Shown piece after piece: positions 1 to 9,102 of a stretch of DNA of 64,000 nucleotides. The stretch covers positions 194,571 through 258,570 of the forward strand of contig JADBKE010000007.1 in the NCBI GenBank assembly GCA_014896535.1, written 5' to 3'. The position numbers were made by a program, and so were the translations under genes. How positions within the stretch are numbered: position 1 is the stretch's first letter; each line of letters opens with the position of its first letter. Source of the DNA: Candidatus Fermentithermobacillaceae bacterium (GTDB lineage Bacteria; Bacillota; Sulfobacillia; Fermentithermobacillales; DUSS01). Under the pieces are notes generated by a model. It was not told where the DNA came from. It did not search any database and saw nothing but the letters and a program-made list of their open reading frames with translations.

Positions 1-1
1 C

Positions 2-610
2 ATGGGCCGGAGATGGATGTCGCCCGAGGGAGGCGTATTCATGTCGATAATATTGCGGCCGCCGCGTTCTCTACCTGGCCTTTCAGCTCTTCCCCTTGTC
101 GTGGGATACGGGGTGGCCAGGGCGCTTCGGGAGGAGCACGGCGTACCCGCCGCAATAAAGTGGCCCAACGATGTCCTGGTTCGGCAAAAGAAAATCGCGG
201 GGATCCTCTGCGAGTCGGCGTTCGAGCAGACGGACTGCTGGGTCGTAGCCGGGATCGGTATCAACGCCACCATGACCGGTCAGGACTTTCCCCGGGAGAT
301 ACAGGACCTGGCTACGTCGCTTCTCCTGGAAACGGAAATTCCCGTTTCGATTCCCGCCCTCGTGGCTTCGGTGTACGACTGGGTGATGCAATCATATTCC
401 GCTTTCCTTAGCCGGGGGTTTGCTTCGCTTTTACCCGGTATTTTGCAAATCGCGGCCTACGTCGGAGAAAACGTGATCGTCAGCACTCCAACGGGACCCG
501 TCGGCGGAAAGATGCTGGGCATCGACCAGGACGGTCTGCTCCTTCTGGAATTAGACAACAAAGAGGAGCGGCGAATACCCGCGGGAGACGTGTCCCTGAG
601 AAAGGGCTGA
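2..610 (+). CDS. birA: Biotin--[acetyl-CoA-carboxylase] ligase, 3' part
   Basis: This is the C-terminal two thirds of a biotin protein ligase, which activates biotin to biotinyl-AMP and attaches it to the lysine of biotin carboxyl carrier proteins. The catalytic-domain motif KWPNDVLV lies near residues 53-60, preceded by the SPEGGVFMS strand and followed by an AGIGIN segment. The last 50 residues form the small SH3-like C-terminal domain. The reading frame is open to the window edge, and the usual GRGRRGR biotin loop and any N-terminal helix-turn-helix lie outside, so the ATG at base 2 is not the true start. It cannot be said whether this is the regulatory (HTH-bearing) form. Confidence 0.9.
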   Translation: MGRRWMSPEGGVFMSIILRPPRSLPGLSALPLVVGYGVARALREEHGVPAAIKWPNDVLVRQKKIAGILCESAFEQTDCWVVAGIGINATMTGQDFPREIQDLATSLLLETEIPVSIPALVASVYDWVMQSYSAFLSRGFASLLPGILQIAAYVGENVIVSTPTGPVGGKMLGIDQDGLLLLELDNKEERRIPAGDVSLRKG

Positions 611-690
611 ACTTGTCCTGAACCGGCAGGGTCCGTCAAAGCTCCGGCGAAACCCTGGCGCTGATTGGCCTCGAACCCGCGCTGAAGGGA

Positions 691-1050
691 CTATCCCTCT
701 TGCCTGCAGTTGGGGACCTCTATCCTGTTCGGAGCCTTGTCCTCACTCACCAGGCCTTTTCGCCTCCGGTAGTCGTTGATGGCCGCGCGGAGGGCTTGTT
801 CCGCCAGAACCGAACAGTGCATTTTCACCGGCGGGAGTCCATCCAGGGCTTCCGCCACGGTTTTGTTGGTCACTTCTAGCGCTTCGTCCAGGGTCTTCCC
901 TTTTATCAGTTCCGTCGCCATGCTGCTGGTAGCGATGGCAGCAGCGCACCCGAATGTGAGGAACTTGGCATCGGTTATCCGGTCGGCGGCAGATGAGGAA
1001 CCTGCGCCTTCTGGGGGAGACGAAGTTTCGCTGGCGGACCGCAGGAGCAA
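691..1050 (-). pseudogene. NifU/IscU-like Fe-S scaffold, 5'-truncated
   Basis: From about residue 23 the product matches the IscU/NifU N-terminal scaffold family: [20 protein letters not shown] contains the second conserved cysteine and [15 protein letters not shown] the third. The first conserved cysteine, normally in a GNPxCGD motif about 40 residues in, is absent. The first 22 residues (Ser/Glu/Gly-rich) look like chance coding. No other frame upstream supplies the missing block, and the gene abuts the end of the CBS gene. I infer a truncated, probably non-functional scaffold. A short functional variant is possible but would lack one cluster ligand. Confidence 0.7.
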
Positions 1051-1075
1051 GCCCCACGGATTTGGGACCCCGAGC

Positions 1076-1855
1076 TCAATCGACGGAAGGATTTTGAGAA
1101 TCGCGATGAAAGTCGCGGAGCAGGTCCGATGGGGTTATGATTCCCAGGAGCTTTTCTTCGGGCTTTCCGTTCTCGGTGATGAGAATCGCGAGGACGTGCC
1201 GGTCGGCATGGGGAGGGTTTTCTTTGAAAATCTCCTGCGCTTCGTATATCGTGGCCTTACGCGGGAGAAATCGCGCCCTGTTACCTCGTTCGTACGCGAT
1301 GATGTCCTTCGCCGTGGCCGAAAGAATTTCATCGAGGGTGGCACAACCCTTTTCTCGCTCACCGTGGATGCGGTCCGCCATCCAGCGAGCAACGGCGCCG
1401 TCGGTCAAAAGCCCTACGTACTTTGACCCGTCGTACACGGGAAACTGCGAGAAAGTCGTCTTTTTAATCGTCCGCAGCACCCGGTCGGCCCGGTCGGCGA
1501 CGTCGAAGCATATGACCTCCCTGGAGAATCGCGGGTACACGAGGGGAGGCCTCACCATGAGCTCGGCTATTTCCTCTATGCGCCTCACAGTCTCCTCGAG
1601 AGGAACGGCTATGAGGTAGTCAGGGCTGATCCTCTCGTGCACTATGGCGTTGCGTAAGTCGGCGAATTCTTCCAAATCGTCTTTGAATCGTCTGACTACG
1701 CTGTCCCGGCCCTTCAACCCATCCACCATTCGACGAAAACTTTCCCTGCGCCCGGGGTCGCCCCAGCGCCGGCGAAGTTCATGCTCGATTACGTTGTAAG
1801 CGGCAAGAAACCTCTCTCCACGATTGGCCTCTTCTGGAGTCAGCAAACGTTCCAT
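1076..1855 (-). CDS. CBS-domain protein with helical N-terminal domain
   Basis: The 259-residue protein has a helical N-terminal half (about residues 1-100) containing a RNAIVHERI segment that resembles HEPN/DUF4145-like helical domains. The C-terminal half looks like a pair of CBS repeats ([24 protein letters not shown] and a later GIITPSDLL). CBS pairs usually bind adenosine nucleotides and regulate an attached activity. No catalytic domain is visible. It is cytosolic, with no signal peptide. It ends 26 bases before the nifU remnant on the same strand. The function is unknown; the CBS call is firm, the N-terminal resemblance is weak. Confidence 0.75.
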   Translation of the reverse strand: MERLLTPEEANRGERFLAAYNVIEHELRRRWGDPGRRESFRRMVDGLKGRDSVVRRFKDDLEEFADLRNAIVHERISPDYLIAVPLEETVRRIEEIAELMVRPPLVYPRFSREVICFDVADRADRVLRTIKKTTFSQFPVYDGSKYVGLLTDGAVARWMADRIHGEREKGCATLDEILSATAKDIIAYERGNRARFLPRKATIYEAQEIFKENPPHADRHVLAILITENGKPEEKLLGIITPSDLLRDFHRDSQNPSVD

Positions 1856-2040
1856 GCGGACACGCCCCTCGTGAACACTCTATCAGAGCGGTTCTCGCCT
1901 GGCCATTCCTTCTTTCGGGCGAAGGCGGGCTCGTCCTGCCGATAGGAAAGGGCAGCAGAGGATTCTGTCGCAATCGCCGTACTCGGTGCGTACTCCGGTG
2001 CTAAGATACTTATGTTACTGCAATTGAGGAGGCGATGACG

Positions 2041-2478
2041 GTGACCGTATTCAAAGGCACGCTCACCGGAAAGGTCGTCGCGGCGCGCATTCGACCGGGC
2101 AGAGACTTGCTCCACGCTCTCGAAGAGCTGGTACGGGATTCGGGCTTTGGGAACGGAGTCGTTGAACTGGTAGGGTCGGTGAGAAAAGCTCGTCTTGCCT
2201 GTTACGACCAGGCCAGAAAGGAGTACATCGAGTTCTCCCTGGAGGAACCTCTCGAGATCGTTACGGGGCTCGGCAACGTCTCCCTCAAGGACGGCAAGCC
2301 CTTCGTCCACGTCCACCTCACTCTCTCCGACGAGCGGGGCAAATGCTACGGCGGTCACCTGGTTCGCGGAACGGAAACCTTCGTTGCCGAAGTCTTCGTC
2401 AGTGAGGTGGCCATGGAGCCGCCGATGAGCAGGACGAGAGACGACGAGACCGGTCTTATGCTGTGGCTCCCGTACTGA
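2041..2478 (+). CDS. PCC/DUF296-domain protein
   Basis: The product of about 145 residues is a single PCC (DUF296) domain, the small trimeric fold found in plant AT-hook proteins and in stand-alone bacterial proteins. The diagnostic pieces are PFVHVHLTLSDERG, the GGHL motif soon after, and the opening strand with a RPGRDLLHALEEL helix. The His residues in HVHL and GGHL are those suspected of metal binding in the family. The ORF track starts at ATG 2035, but AGGAGG lies only 2 bases before it, so GTG 2041 (spacing 8) is the better start. Bacterial members have no settled biochemical role. It stands alone between divergent neighbours. Confidence 0.8.
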   Translation: MTVFKGTLTGKVVAARIRPGRDLLHALEELVRDSGFGNGVVELVGSVRKARLACYDQARKEYIEFSLEEPLEIVTGLGNVSLKDGKPFVHVHLTLSDERGKCYGGHLVRGTETFVAEVFVSEVAMEPPMSRTRDDETGLMLWLPY

Positions 2479-2715
2479 CCTTGCGGTCTCCCGTTGGCGT
2501 TGAACGAAACAGGCGTCGAACGTAGCGGGCTCAGAAGGGCCCGAGCACCGGAACAGCCCGCCGTGTAGGCATTCGCTTGAGTTTCCCCGCGTATGCTTCA
2601 TTGACCCGTGGAGTGACTTCCGGACTTGGGCCAGCGTACGCCGAGGCGCCAGAGGTTTGATAGTATCGGCGGGAAAAGCGGGAGAACATCCCGGAGTTTC
2701 CCGCTCTTCCTCATC

Positions 2716-4128
2716 ATGGTAGCAGCGCGCCAGTGGAGGCCGGTGGTTTTGCTGCTCGTGGCCCTATCACTCGTCCTTGCGCTTGCCGGTTCAGTAATCG
2801 TTTCGATTCCCGACCCCAGAGTGTCGAGGCCCCTTGACGACCCGGGGAATTCCTCGCCGGCGGAAGTACGCCTCGCCGAGTTCGCCCGGGCGCTGATAGA
2901 GTCCAGACATCGCGCGCTCCTGACGGGGGACGTAACCCCGCTGGAAGTCTTTTATGACGTGAGCTCCACCGGCGGCCTGTACGCCTGGGAAAACGACCGC
3001 AGGCGCACCGCATACCTCTGGAAGTGGGCTCAGGAAAGAGGGATAGAGATCGTCCGGGTCAGCGGGTTTGTGGAAATCGACCACATTTCCCCTGAAGAGC
3101 CCGGAGGGAAGCGCTACTGGATGGAAATCACCGAGCACGTGCGGTTTGAGTACCGATACTCCCGTATTTCCCCGGTGGCCGCAACGACGCGCACCCGCGA
3201 ACCGATCGGTTTCGGGGTAAGGGAACCCGGTCCCGCTACGGTCGGAACGACCTCTGGTCTGCTCGGCTCCGACACTTCCGAACCGGGCGAAGGCCAATGC
3301 CCTGGCGCAGAGTTTGGGGCCAGAGCTATTCAGGTCCTCGAGGTGGTAGGTGACGGGCGGAGCTGGAAGGTGACGACCAACTGGTACTGCGACCCCCTGG
3401 GTACGTACTGGGATCCTCCGACGTTCCCGACCCAGGCAGATCCAACTTTCCCCAATCCGGGCTCGGGAAAAGGCCAGGCAGCGCCAGCTCCGGCGGAAGG
3501 GCCAACTAAAGGTTCTGCGACCCGCTCGTTCCCCTTGTCGGAGAGCCCGTCTGCCTCTGCTGCAGCGGGCAGCTGGTCCTCGGCGCGGTACGATCGAAAA
3601 AAAGCCGTTGAGTACGCCGTCCGCCACTCGGGCGTGCGATCCCTGAAAGAAGGCGGGCGCTACAATCTCGAGTACAACGTTTATTCGTTTCCGGGAGGAG
3701 ACTGCGCAAACTTCGCATCGCAAGTTCTGGCCGCCGGTGGCTTGCCGCAGGAGGGCGGCTGGCGCTACGACTGGAGACGGGACGAAGGCAGCACTGCCTG
3801 GGTGCGCAGCGACAGTCTGGTGTGGCACCTCTTGTCGTCGGGAAGAGCCGAGTGCACCTTTAAAGGCCGCTTTCGCGACCTGGTTGAAAAGCACTGGCCG
3901 GAAAAAGAGGGCGCCTTGTTTTTCGCTTTCGCTCAATCCCTGATATCTGAAGGGGACGTCGTCGCATACACAAAGGACGGGGAAATCTGTCACGTAGCGG
4001 TAGTGGTGGGCTTCGACCCCCTCGGCTATCCCCTTGTGGCCAGCCACACTTCGGACCGTTTATTTTTCCCCTTTGATCTGGGTTGGACCGATGCTACGCT
4101 CTTCTGGTTTGTTCACATCACTTATTGA
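2716..4128 (+). CDS. Membrane-anchored Amidase_6-type cell-wall protein
   Basis: The C-terminal 180 residues match the putative amidase domain Amidase_6: YDRKKAVEYAVRH near its start, the GGDCANFASQVL motif with the probable nucleophile Cys, and a CHVAVVVGF segment with the probable catalytic His. An uncleaved signal anchor (PVVLLLVALSLVLALAGSVI) opens the protein, followed by an extracytoplasmic region of about 250 residues and a Pro/Ser/Ala-rich linker. The expected role is hydrolysis of cell-wall peptide or spore cortex material outside the membrane. The ORF track starts at TTG 2626; ATG 2716 places the hydrophobic anchor at the N-terminus and is preferred, although neither start has a strong ribosome site. 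Confidence 0.8.
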   Translation: MVAARQWRPVVLLLVALSLVLALAGSVIVSIPDPRVSRPLDDPGNSSPAEVRLAEFARALIESRHRALLTGDVTPLEVFYDVSSTGGLYAWENDRRRTAYLWKWAQERGIEIVRVSGFVEIDHISPEEPGGKRYWMEITEHVRFEYRYSRISPVAATTRTREPIGFGVREPGPATVGTTSGLLGSDTSEPGEGQCPGAEFGARAIQVLEVVGDGRSWKVTTNWYCDPLGTYWDPPTFPTQADPTFPNPGSGKGQAAPAPAEGPTKGSATRSFPLSESPSASAAAGSWSSARYDRKKAVEYAVRHSGVRSLKEGGRYNLEYNVYSFPGGDCANFASQVLAAGGLPQEGGWRYDWRRDEGSTAWVRSDSLVWHLLSSGRAECTFKGRFRDLVEKHWPEKEGALFFAFAQSLISEGDVVAYTKDGEICHVAVVVGFDPLGYPLVASHTSDRLFFPFDLGWTDATLFWFVHITY

Positions 4129-4295
4129 TCCCGCTCATCGCTAGGCTCGACGTAAACCCGGCACAAAAACCTCGGTTAGCGCGCGGCACCATCTGACCCG
4201 GGATTTCCGGATTTTGCGTGTGCTATGATCGTTTCATCTGGTGTGCCGGGGGAAACCTCGGGAATTTGTAGCACAGACTTGGGGAGGTAGAAAGT

Positions 4296-5105
4296 GTGAA
4301 GGTATTCATCTCCGTAGACATGGAAGGCATTTCGGGAGTGGTCAACTGGAAGCAGACGGAGTATGGGAAAGAAGACTACGAACGGTTCAGAAAACTCATG
4401 ACCCAGGAAGCCAACGCCGCAATTGAGGGAGCATTTGACGCCGGCGCCCGCGAGGTAGTGGTGAACGACTCCCACGGGAGCATGCGCAACCTGATAATCG
4501 AAGATCTCAATCCCGAGGTCCGTCTCGTCACGGGATCCACGAAGTTCATGTCGATGATGGAAGGGATCGGTCCCGATTTCGACGCAGCTATCTTCATTGG
4601 CTACCACTCACGAGCATCTTCTCTGGGTGTGCTGAACCATACTTATTCCGGAGGAGTAACCCACTACCGGGTGAACGGAAAGACAATGGGGGAGACCGGG
4701 ATGAACGCACTCGTGGCTGGATACTATCACGTCCCGGTCGTGGTCGTTACCGGCGATTCAGAGGTTACAAAGGAGGCCAGGGAGCTTCTCCCCGCCGTTG
4801 AGACGGTCACCGTAAAAGAGCCCCGCAGCCAGTTTTCGGCGCTGTGTCTGCATCCCAAGAAGGCACAGGCGCTCATCAAAGAAGCTGTGGCGAAGGCCCT
4901 GTCCAATCTGGGGAACTACAAGCCGCTGGAAGCACCCGCACCGGCCACCGTTCAGATCGAGTTCCACACGTCGGGCCAGGCCGACGCGGCTTGCGTGATG
5001 CCGGGAGCCAGGCGCATCGATCCGCTGACAGTGGAGTTCACGGGAAAGGATTATCTCGAAGCCTACCGGGGCGCGAGAACCATGATCAGTCTTGCGCACA
5101 TGTGA
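4296..5105 (+). CDS. dppA: D-aminopeptidase DppA, peptidase family M55
   Basis: The 269-residue product is a full-length M55 D-aminopeptidase. Visible motifs are SVDMEGISG at residues 6-14 (zinc ligands Asp and Glu), NDSHG near 66-70, GYHSRA near 105-110 and a later GETGMNA segment, which match the zinc-binding and active-site elements of Bacillus DppA. These cytosolic decameric enzymes release N-terminal D-amino acids from short peptides such as D-Ala-D-Ala. The start is GTG 4296 behind GGGGAGGT. It is followed by a gamma-glutamyltransferase, which fits a peptide-salvage pairing, although the spacing of about 110 bases leaves co-transcription open. Confidence 0.92.
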   Translation: MKVFISVDMEGISGVVNWKQTEYGKEDYERFRKLMTQEANAAIEGAFDAGAREVVVNDSHGSMRNLIIEDLNPEVRLVTGSTKFMSMMEGIGPDFDAAIFIGYHSRASSLGVLNHTYSGGVTHYRVNGKTMGETGMNALVAGYYHVPVVVVTGDSEVTKEARELLPAVETVTVKEPRSQFSALCLHPKKAQALIKEAVAKALSNLGNYKPLEAPAPATVQIEFHTSGQADAACVMPGARRIDPLTVEFTGKDYLEAYRGARTMISLAHM

Positions 5106-5213
5106 ACGTCGATACAACATGCGTTGCTCGTGTAGTTTCTTGTAAGGCGTAGTCGTCGCGCTGGCGGGCCTTGCGGGTAACCGTCGGCCCGTACCACCTA
5201 GGAGGCATGTCGT

Positions 5214-6929
5214 ATGGCTCTCCCCAATTCTCCGGTTTTCCGCTCCCGGTACCACCACGCTTCGCTGGCCAAACACGGGATGGTTGCAGCCGCTCATCCC
5301 CTTGCGGTCATCGCCGGTCTGGATGCGTTGCGGGAGGGCGGGACCGCCATGGACGCCTGCATAGCCATGTCCGGCGTTACCTCGGTGGTTCTGCCCCACC
5401 TGTGTGGGCTGGGGGGTGACGCGTTCCTCATCTACTACGAGGCTTCGACGGGAAAGGCCGTGGCGTTGAACGCTAGCGGACCGCCGGGAGACAGATCGAC
5501 CGTCGAACAACTTCTGAAGGACGAAAGGGTGACCGGGGGAATTCCCGGTGCAATGCGAGGGGAAGTACGTGACGACAAAGCTGGCAAGCCCCCGCGCATC
5601 CTCCCTCAGCACGGCATCCTCTCGGTGGCCGTCCCAGGTCTCCCCTACGCGCTCGAAGCGGCGTCAAAGCGTTTCGGGGTGCTCGGTCTCAAGAGATGCC
5701 TCGAGCCAGCTATCCGCATTGCAGAACAAGGTTTTGTGGTCTTCCCCTCTTTCGAAAAGGCAGTGTCTTTGGAGCGCGAGAAGATCGCCTCTTATCCCGA
5801 GTGCTCCCGCATATATCTTCCCGGTGGAAGTCCGCCCCGGGCAGGGGAAATCTTTCGCCAGCCTGACCTCGCGCGGACGCTCCGGGAATTCGCACAGGGT
5901 GGCGCCGAATGGTTCTACCGTGGCCCCTTCGCTGCCGCGTTCATGCGGATGAACGATGAGCTCCGCGGGACTTTCACGGGTGAAGAGTTTCCGAGGTTCC
6001 TCCGGGAGCAGACGGGGTTCTACCAGCCACTGGTCGGAACATATCGCGGGTACACCGTGCTGGAAACCGCCCCGGTGTCGCAGGGTTTTCTCGTAATAGA
6101 GATGCTCAACATACTGGAAGGCTTCGACATGCCTTCCGTGAGCCCGTTAAGCTCGGCGTCGTTGCACTTAATTGCAGAGGCGAAGAAACTCGCCTTCTTC
6201 GACAGGAACGCGTATGCGGGCGACCCGAGTTTTTGCGACTTCGATGTTAACCGCTACATTTCCAAGGAAAGGGCAGACGAGCTCCGATTGAAGATCCACC
6301 TAGAAAGGACCGCTGTCTCGTGGGAACCCGGTCCCCCGACGTCGGGCGATACCACTTCCTTCGTAGCCGTAGATTCCCTGGGAAACGCGTGCTCGTTCAT
6401 TCAAAGTATAGCGTTTTCCTTCGGTTCGGGCCTGGTCGTGCCCGGGACAGGTGTCATCCTGAACAATCGGGCGGGTCGTTCTTTCTTATTGCTCGAGGGA
6501 CATCCCAACTGTATCGCACCGCGCAAGAAGCCCATGCATACCCTCAACTGCTACATCGTACTCAAAGATGGACGGTTCTTCATCGCAGGTGGAACGCCCG
6601 GGGGCGACGGGCAGCCTCAGTGGAACGTGCAGATGCTCCATCTCATGCTGGACCACGGTGCCGGACCCCAGGAGGCGGCGGATTTTCCGAGGTGGATGTC
6701 GTTTCCCGGGACCGACGCAAAGGACCTCTGGGAGGCTCCCGAACTCAGGTTGGAGTCGAGGTTCCCGGAGGAAGCTTTTGAGGGTCTAACCAGGCGGGGT
6801 CACAAGGTCCGGAAGCTTGGCCCGTGGAGCTCCCAGGGCGCAGCGCAAATCATCATGAGAGATCCCGATAGCGGCCTGCTCCTGGGAGGTTCGGACAGAA
6901 GGGCCAACGGTCTGGCTTTGGGCTATTGA
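5214..6929 (+). CDS. ggt: Gamma-glutamyltransferase family protein
   Basis: The 571-residue protein belongs to the N-terminal-nucleophile gamma-glutamyltransferase family, which hydrolyses or transfers gamma-glutamyl groups of glutathione-like peptides. The proenzyme cleavage region is PTSGDTTSFVAVD, with the second Thr of the GDTTSF run as the expected nucleophile. A GGTPGGDGQPQ motif near the C-terminus matches the family's GGS/GGT oxyanion region. No clear signal peptide is present, so it may be cytosolic, as in many FGF-type (YwrD-like) bacterial homologues. ATG 5214 is preceded by AGGAGG at 8 bases. The exact substrate cannot be read from the sequence. Confidence 0.88.
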   Translation: MALPNSPVFRSRYHHASLAKHGMVAAAHPLAVIAGLDALREGGTAMDACIAMSGVTSVVLPHLCGLGGDAFLIYYEASTGKAVALNASGPPGDRSTVEQLLKDERVTGGIPGAMRGEVRDDKAGKPPRILPQHGILSVAVPGLPYALEAASKRFGVLGLKRCLEPAIRIAEQGFVVFPSFEKAVSLEREKIASYPECSRIYLPGGSPPRAGEIFRQPDLARTLREFAQGGAEWFYRGPFAAAFMRMNDELRGTFTGEEFPRFLREQTGFYQPLVGTYRGYTVLETAPVSQGFLVIEMLNILEGFDMPSVSPLSSASLHLIAEAKKLAFFDRNAYAGDPSFCDFDVNRYISKERADELRLKIHLERTAVSWEPGPPTSGDTTSFVAVDSLGNACSFIQSIAFSFGSGLVVPGTGVILNNRAGRSFLLLEGHPNCIAPRKKPMHTLNCYIVLKDGRFFIAGGTPGGDGQPQWNVQMLHLMLDHGAGPQEAADFPRWMSFPGTDAKDLWEAPELRLESRFPEEAFEGLTRRGHKVRKLGPWSSQGAAQIIMRDPDSGLLLGGSDRRANGLALGY

Positions 6930-6967
6930 ACTCTGACGCCAACTGCGGGCTACAGTGGAAAATATAA

Positions 6968-7042
6968 TGGTGGCCCCAACGGGAGTCGAACCCGTGTTAC
7001 CGCCTTGAAAGGGCGATGTCTTAACCACTTGACCATGGGGCC
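6968..7042 (-). tRNA. tRNA-Glu (anticodon UUC)
   Basis: Read on the minus strand this gives a complete cloverleaf: 7-bp acceptor GGCCCCA/TGGGGCC, anticodon loop CTTTCAA (anticodon TTC), T-loop TTCGACT. The CCA end is encoded. It is the last of three tRNAs in one short run. Confidence 0.95.
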
Positions 7043-7045
7043 ACC

Positions 7046-7120
7046 TGGTGCGCCCGGTGTGCATCGAACACACGACCAACCGGTTATGAGCCGGCCGCTC
7101 TGCCGCTGAGCTACGGGCGC
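7046..7120 (-). tRNA. tRNA with CAU anticodon (Met or lysidine-Ile)
   Basis: Minus-strand cloverleaf with acceptor GCGCCCG/CGGGCGC, anticodon loop CTCATAA (anticodon CAT), T-loop TTCGATG and an encoded CCA. The first base pair G-C argues against initiator tRNA. Elongator Met and Ile2 (with lysidine) cannot be told apart with certainty by eye. Confidence 0.93.
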
Positions 7121-7126
7121 AGTCAA

Positions 7127-7201
7127 TGGCTCCTCGAGCAGGACTCGAACCTGCAACCCTCCGGTTAACAGCCGGATGCTCTGCCATTGAGCTATCGAGG
7201 A
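7127..7201 (-). tRNA. tRNA-Asn (anticodon GUU)
   Basis: Minus-strand cloverleaf beginning TCCTCGATAGCTC, anticodon loop CTGTTAA (anticodon GTT), T-loop TTCGAGT, discriminator G and encoded CCA. It is the first tRNA of the Asn - CAU - Glu run in the direction of transcription. Confidence 0.95.
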
Positions 7202-7268
7202 GCGTCACTTGTAGTATACGCATCGACGCACGGCGAGTCAAGGAAAATGGAGCGTGCATTCCCGAGGA

Positions 7269-8987
7269 TCAACAGCTCAACTCGACGACTTGCAGTCCTC
7301 TGGCGCCGGCTCGCAGCCCGTTGTCGTCGATTTCTCCGCTCCATATCGTTCCGTCCGTGAAAAAAGGATTTCGCCCAGGAGGGCGATAAGGGTATCCCCC
7401 CGTTGCACCAATATCTTCCATCTCCTCGGCCGGAATCCTCAGGAACGCCTCAACGACCCGCGGGTCAAACTGCCTACCGGCACACCGCCGCAGCTCCTGT
7501 CTCGCCGCGTCGGCACTGAGAGCCTCCCGATATGGCCTGCCCCACGTCATCGCATCGTACGCATCTGCCACCCGGATAATCCGTGCAAAGAGCGGGATCT
7601 CTTCCCCTACCAGCCCCGCAGGATAACCACCACCGCAGTAATCTTCATGGTGGTGCCGCACCGCTTCGATCACTGCATCCGAAAACTTCGCCGGTTCGAG
7701 AATCCTCGCCCCCAGGACAGGGTGGCCCTGCATCTCTTTCCGCTCTTGCTCGTCCAGACAGCCTGGCTTGAGCAAAACGCTCTCCCGGATGCCGACCTTC
7801 CCCAGGTCGTGCAAGAGTCCGGCCAGGTACACTTCCTCCTGCTCATCGGCACCAAGCCCTAGCACCCTGGCGCACGCCCGCGCCCACCGGGCAACCCGCA
7901 GCGAATGTCCCCGGGTGTAAACGTCCTTAGCCTCGATGGCCGACGCCAGCGCCCGCACGACGCTCAGATAGTACTCCCGCAGCGAGGAGTACTGTCGCGC
8001 ATTTTCCAGCGCCAACCCCAGGCTCGTGCCCATCTCGGTCAGGAAAGCGATCTCGTCTTCAGCAAAACCTGCGTCTGCACATCTGCCTTCCAGGGTCAGC
8101 ATCCCCGTTACTCTGCCGCGAACCATCAGCGGCAGGGCTACGGCTCGCCGCCTCTTTGCGGGCGGGCCGCCTTCTGAAGAACGATCAAAGTAAGCCCCGC
8201 CCGCCTCCCGCTCGACCGTGGCAATCACCTCGCCAGGCGGCACCGCAGGAAATTCGTCACGGGACTCAACTGCGGCCGCCACTTCGGCTGCCGACAACCC
8301 CAGCGCCTGAGGAAGCATCACGACCGACCCGTTGCTGGCGCCGGTCAACTCAAGCACCGACTGCAAGCCCCGCCGGGCTACCTTAACCACGTCGAGGCTC
8401 TCTGAAACTGCCTGGCTGAACTCAAACAGAGTGGCAAATTGATCCACCTTTTTGCCCAGTTCCTGTTTGGCGTACAGCAGCTCGGCCACCATCTCCGTCA
8501 GCTTGGCCACCGCCGCCATAACCGCCTGGAGCCGTTCTTCCGTCCAGACCTTCACCATCGCGGCCGCCTCAAGGATCCTTTCCGCGTCGATGCCCGTTTC
8601 CCGGACGAGCCGTGTCACCGTCTCCTGCCCCGGCGGCCGCACGGCCACGTTGCCGCCCAGCACTACTGCTACCGTTTCTCCCGATACGCGGATGGGAACC
8701 GCCTGATATACCAGCCCTGCATGGCAAGTATGAAGGACCTGCTCCCCCGCAACCGCGGCAGCTACTGCAGAGGCCGCACGCGAAGCCACACACCTGGCCA
8801 GCGCTTGTGGGTTAGCTTCCAGCATGGCGTAGAAAGGGCACTGGTTTGACGGCTCGGTAAGGGGACGGCCGTCCGGGTATGCGAACACAACCGTCAGCCC
8901 CAGGGCCCGGCTCAAAATCTCCTCAAGAAGTTCCTGTAAACCTGTCTTCCTTAGCTCCTCGTAGAACCCGGACTTGTCCTTTAGCAT
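7269..8987 (-). CDS. PocR-GAF-HD-GYP sensor phosphodiesterase
   Basis: The 572-residue protein has three modules. Residues 1-165 form a PocR-type sensory domain with conserved cysteines (SNQCPFYAML, ARCVAS, HTCHAGL). About 190-335 is a GAF-like domain. About 345-530 is an HD-GYP domain with HDLGKVGI, GHPVLGARIL, HHHEDYCGGGYP and ADAYDAMT, all metal and fold residues present. HD-GYP domains of this type hydrolyse cyclic di-GMP. No transmembrane segments are visible, so it should be a cytosolic sensor. The ligand is unknown; PocR cysteines are often linked to small hydrocarbon or redox sensing. The ribosome site is weak. Transcription runs toward the tRNAs. Confidence 0.9.
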   Translation of the reverse strand: MLKDKSGFYEELRKTGLQELLEEILSRALGLTVVFAYPDGRPLTEPSNQCPFYAMLEANPQALARCVASRAASAVAAAVAGEQVLHTCHAGLVYQAVPIRVSGETVAVVLGGNVAVRPPGQETVTRLVRETGIDAERILEAAAMVKVWTEERLQAVMAAVAKLTEMVAELLYAKQELGKKVDQFATLFEFSQAVSESLDVVKVARRGLQSVLELTGASNGSVVMLPQALGLSAAEVAAAVESRDEFPAVPPGEVIATVEREAGGAYFDRSSEGGPPAKRRRAVALPLMVRGRVTGMLTLEGRCADAGFAEDEIAFLTEMGTSLGLALENARQYSSLREYYLSVVRALASAIEAKDVYTRGHSLRVARWARACARVLGLGADEQEEVYLAGLLHDLGKVGIRESVLLKPGCLDEQERKEMQGHPVLGARILEPAKFSDAVIEAVRHHHEDYCGGGYPAGLVGEEIPLFARIIRVADAYDAMTWGRPYREALSADAARQELRRCAGRQFDPRVVEAFLRIPAEEMEDIGATGGYPYRPPGRNPFFTDGTIWSGEIDDNGLRAGARGLQVVELSC

Positions 8988-9102
8988 CGTTCAGTTGTAC
9001 GCCCCGAGGCACTCCCACCAAGCGTCCTCCGCTTGGACCGACTGTCACGCCACCGCGCCCCAGGGGTTCCTCCGTCTCTTGCTCTTGCACTCGTCTTCCA
9101 TT

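Noticed and set aside
2791-4047. 418-codon minus-strand ORF
   Set aside because: Antisense shadow of the Amidase_6 gene; no ribosome site and no recognisable motif.
7254-7862. 202-codon plus-strand ORF
   Set aside because: Antisense shadow of the HD-GYP gene; Pro/Arg-rich composition.
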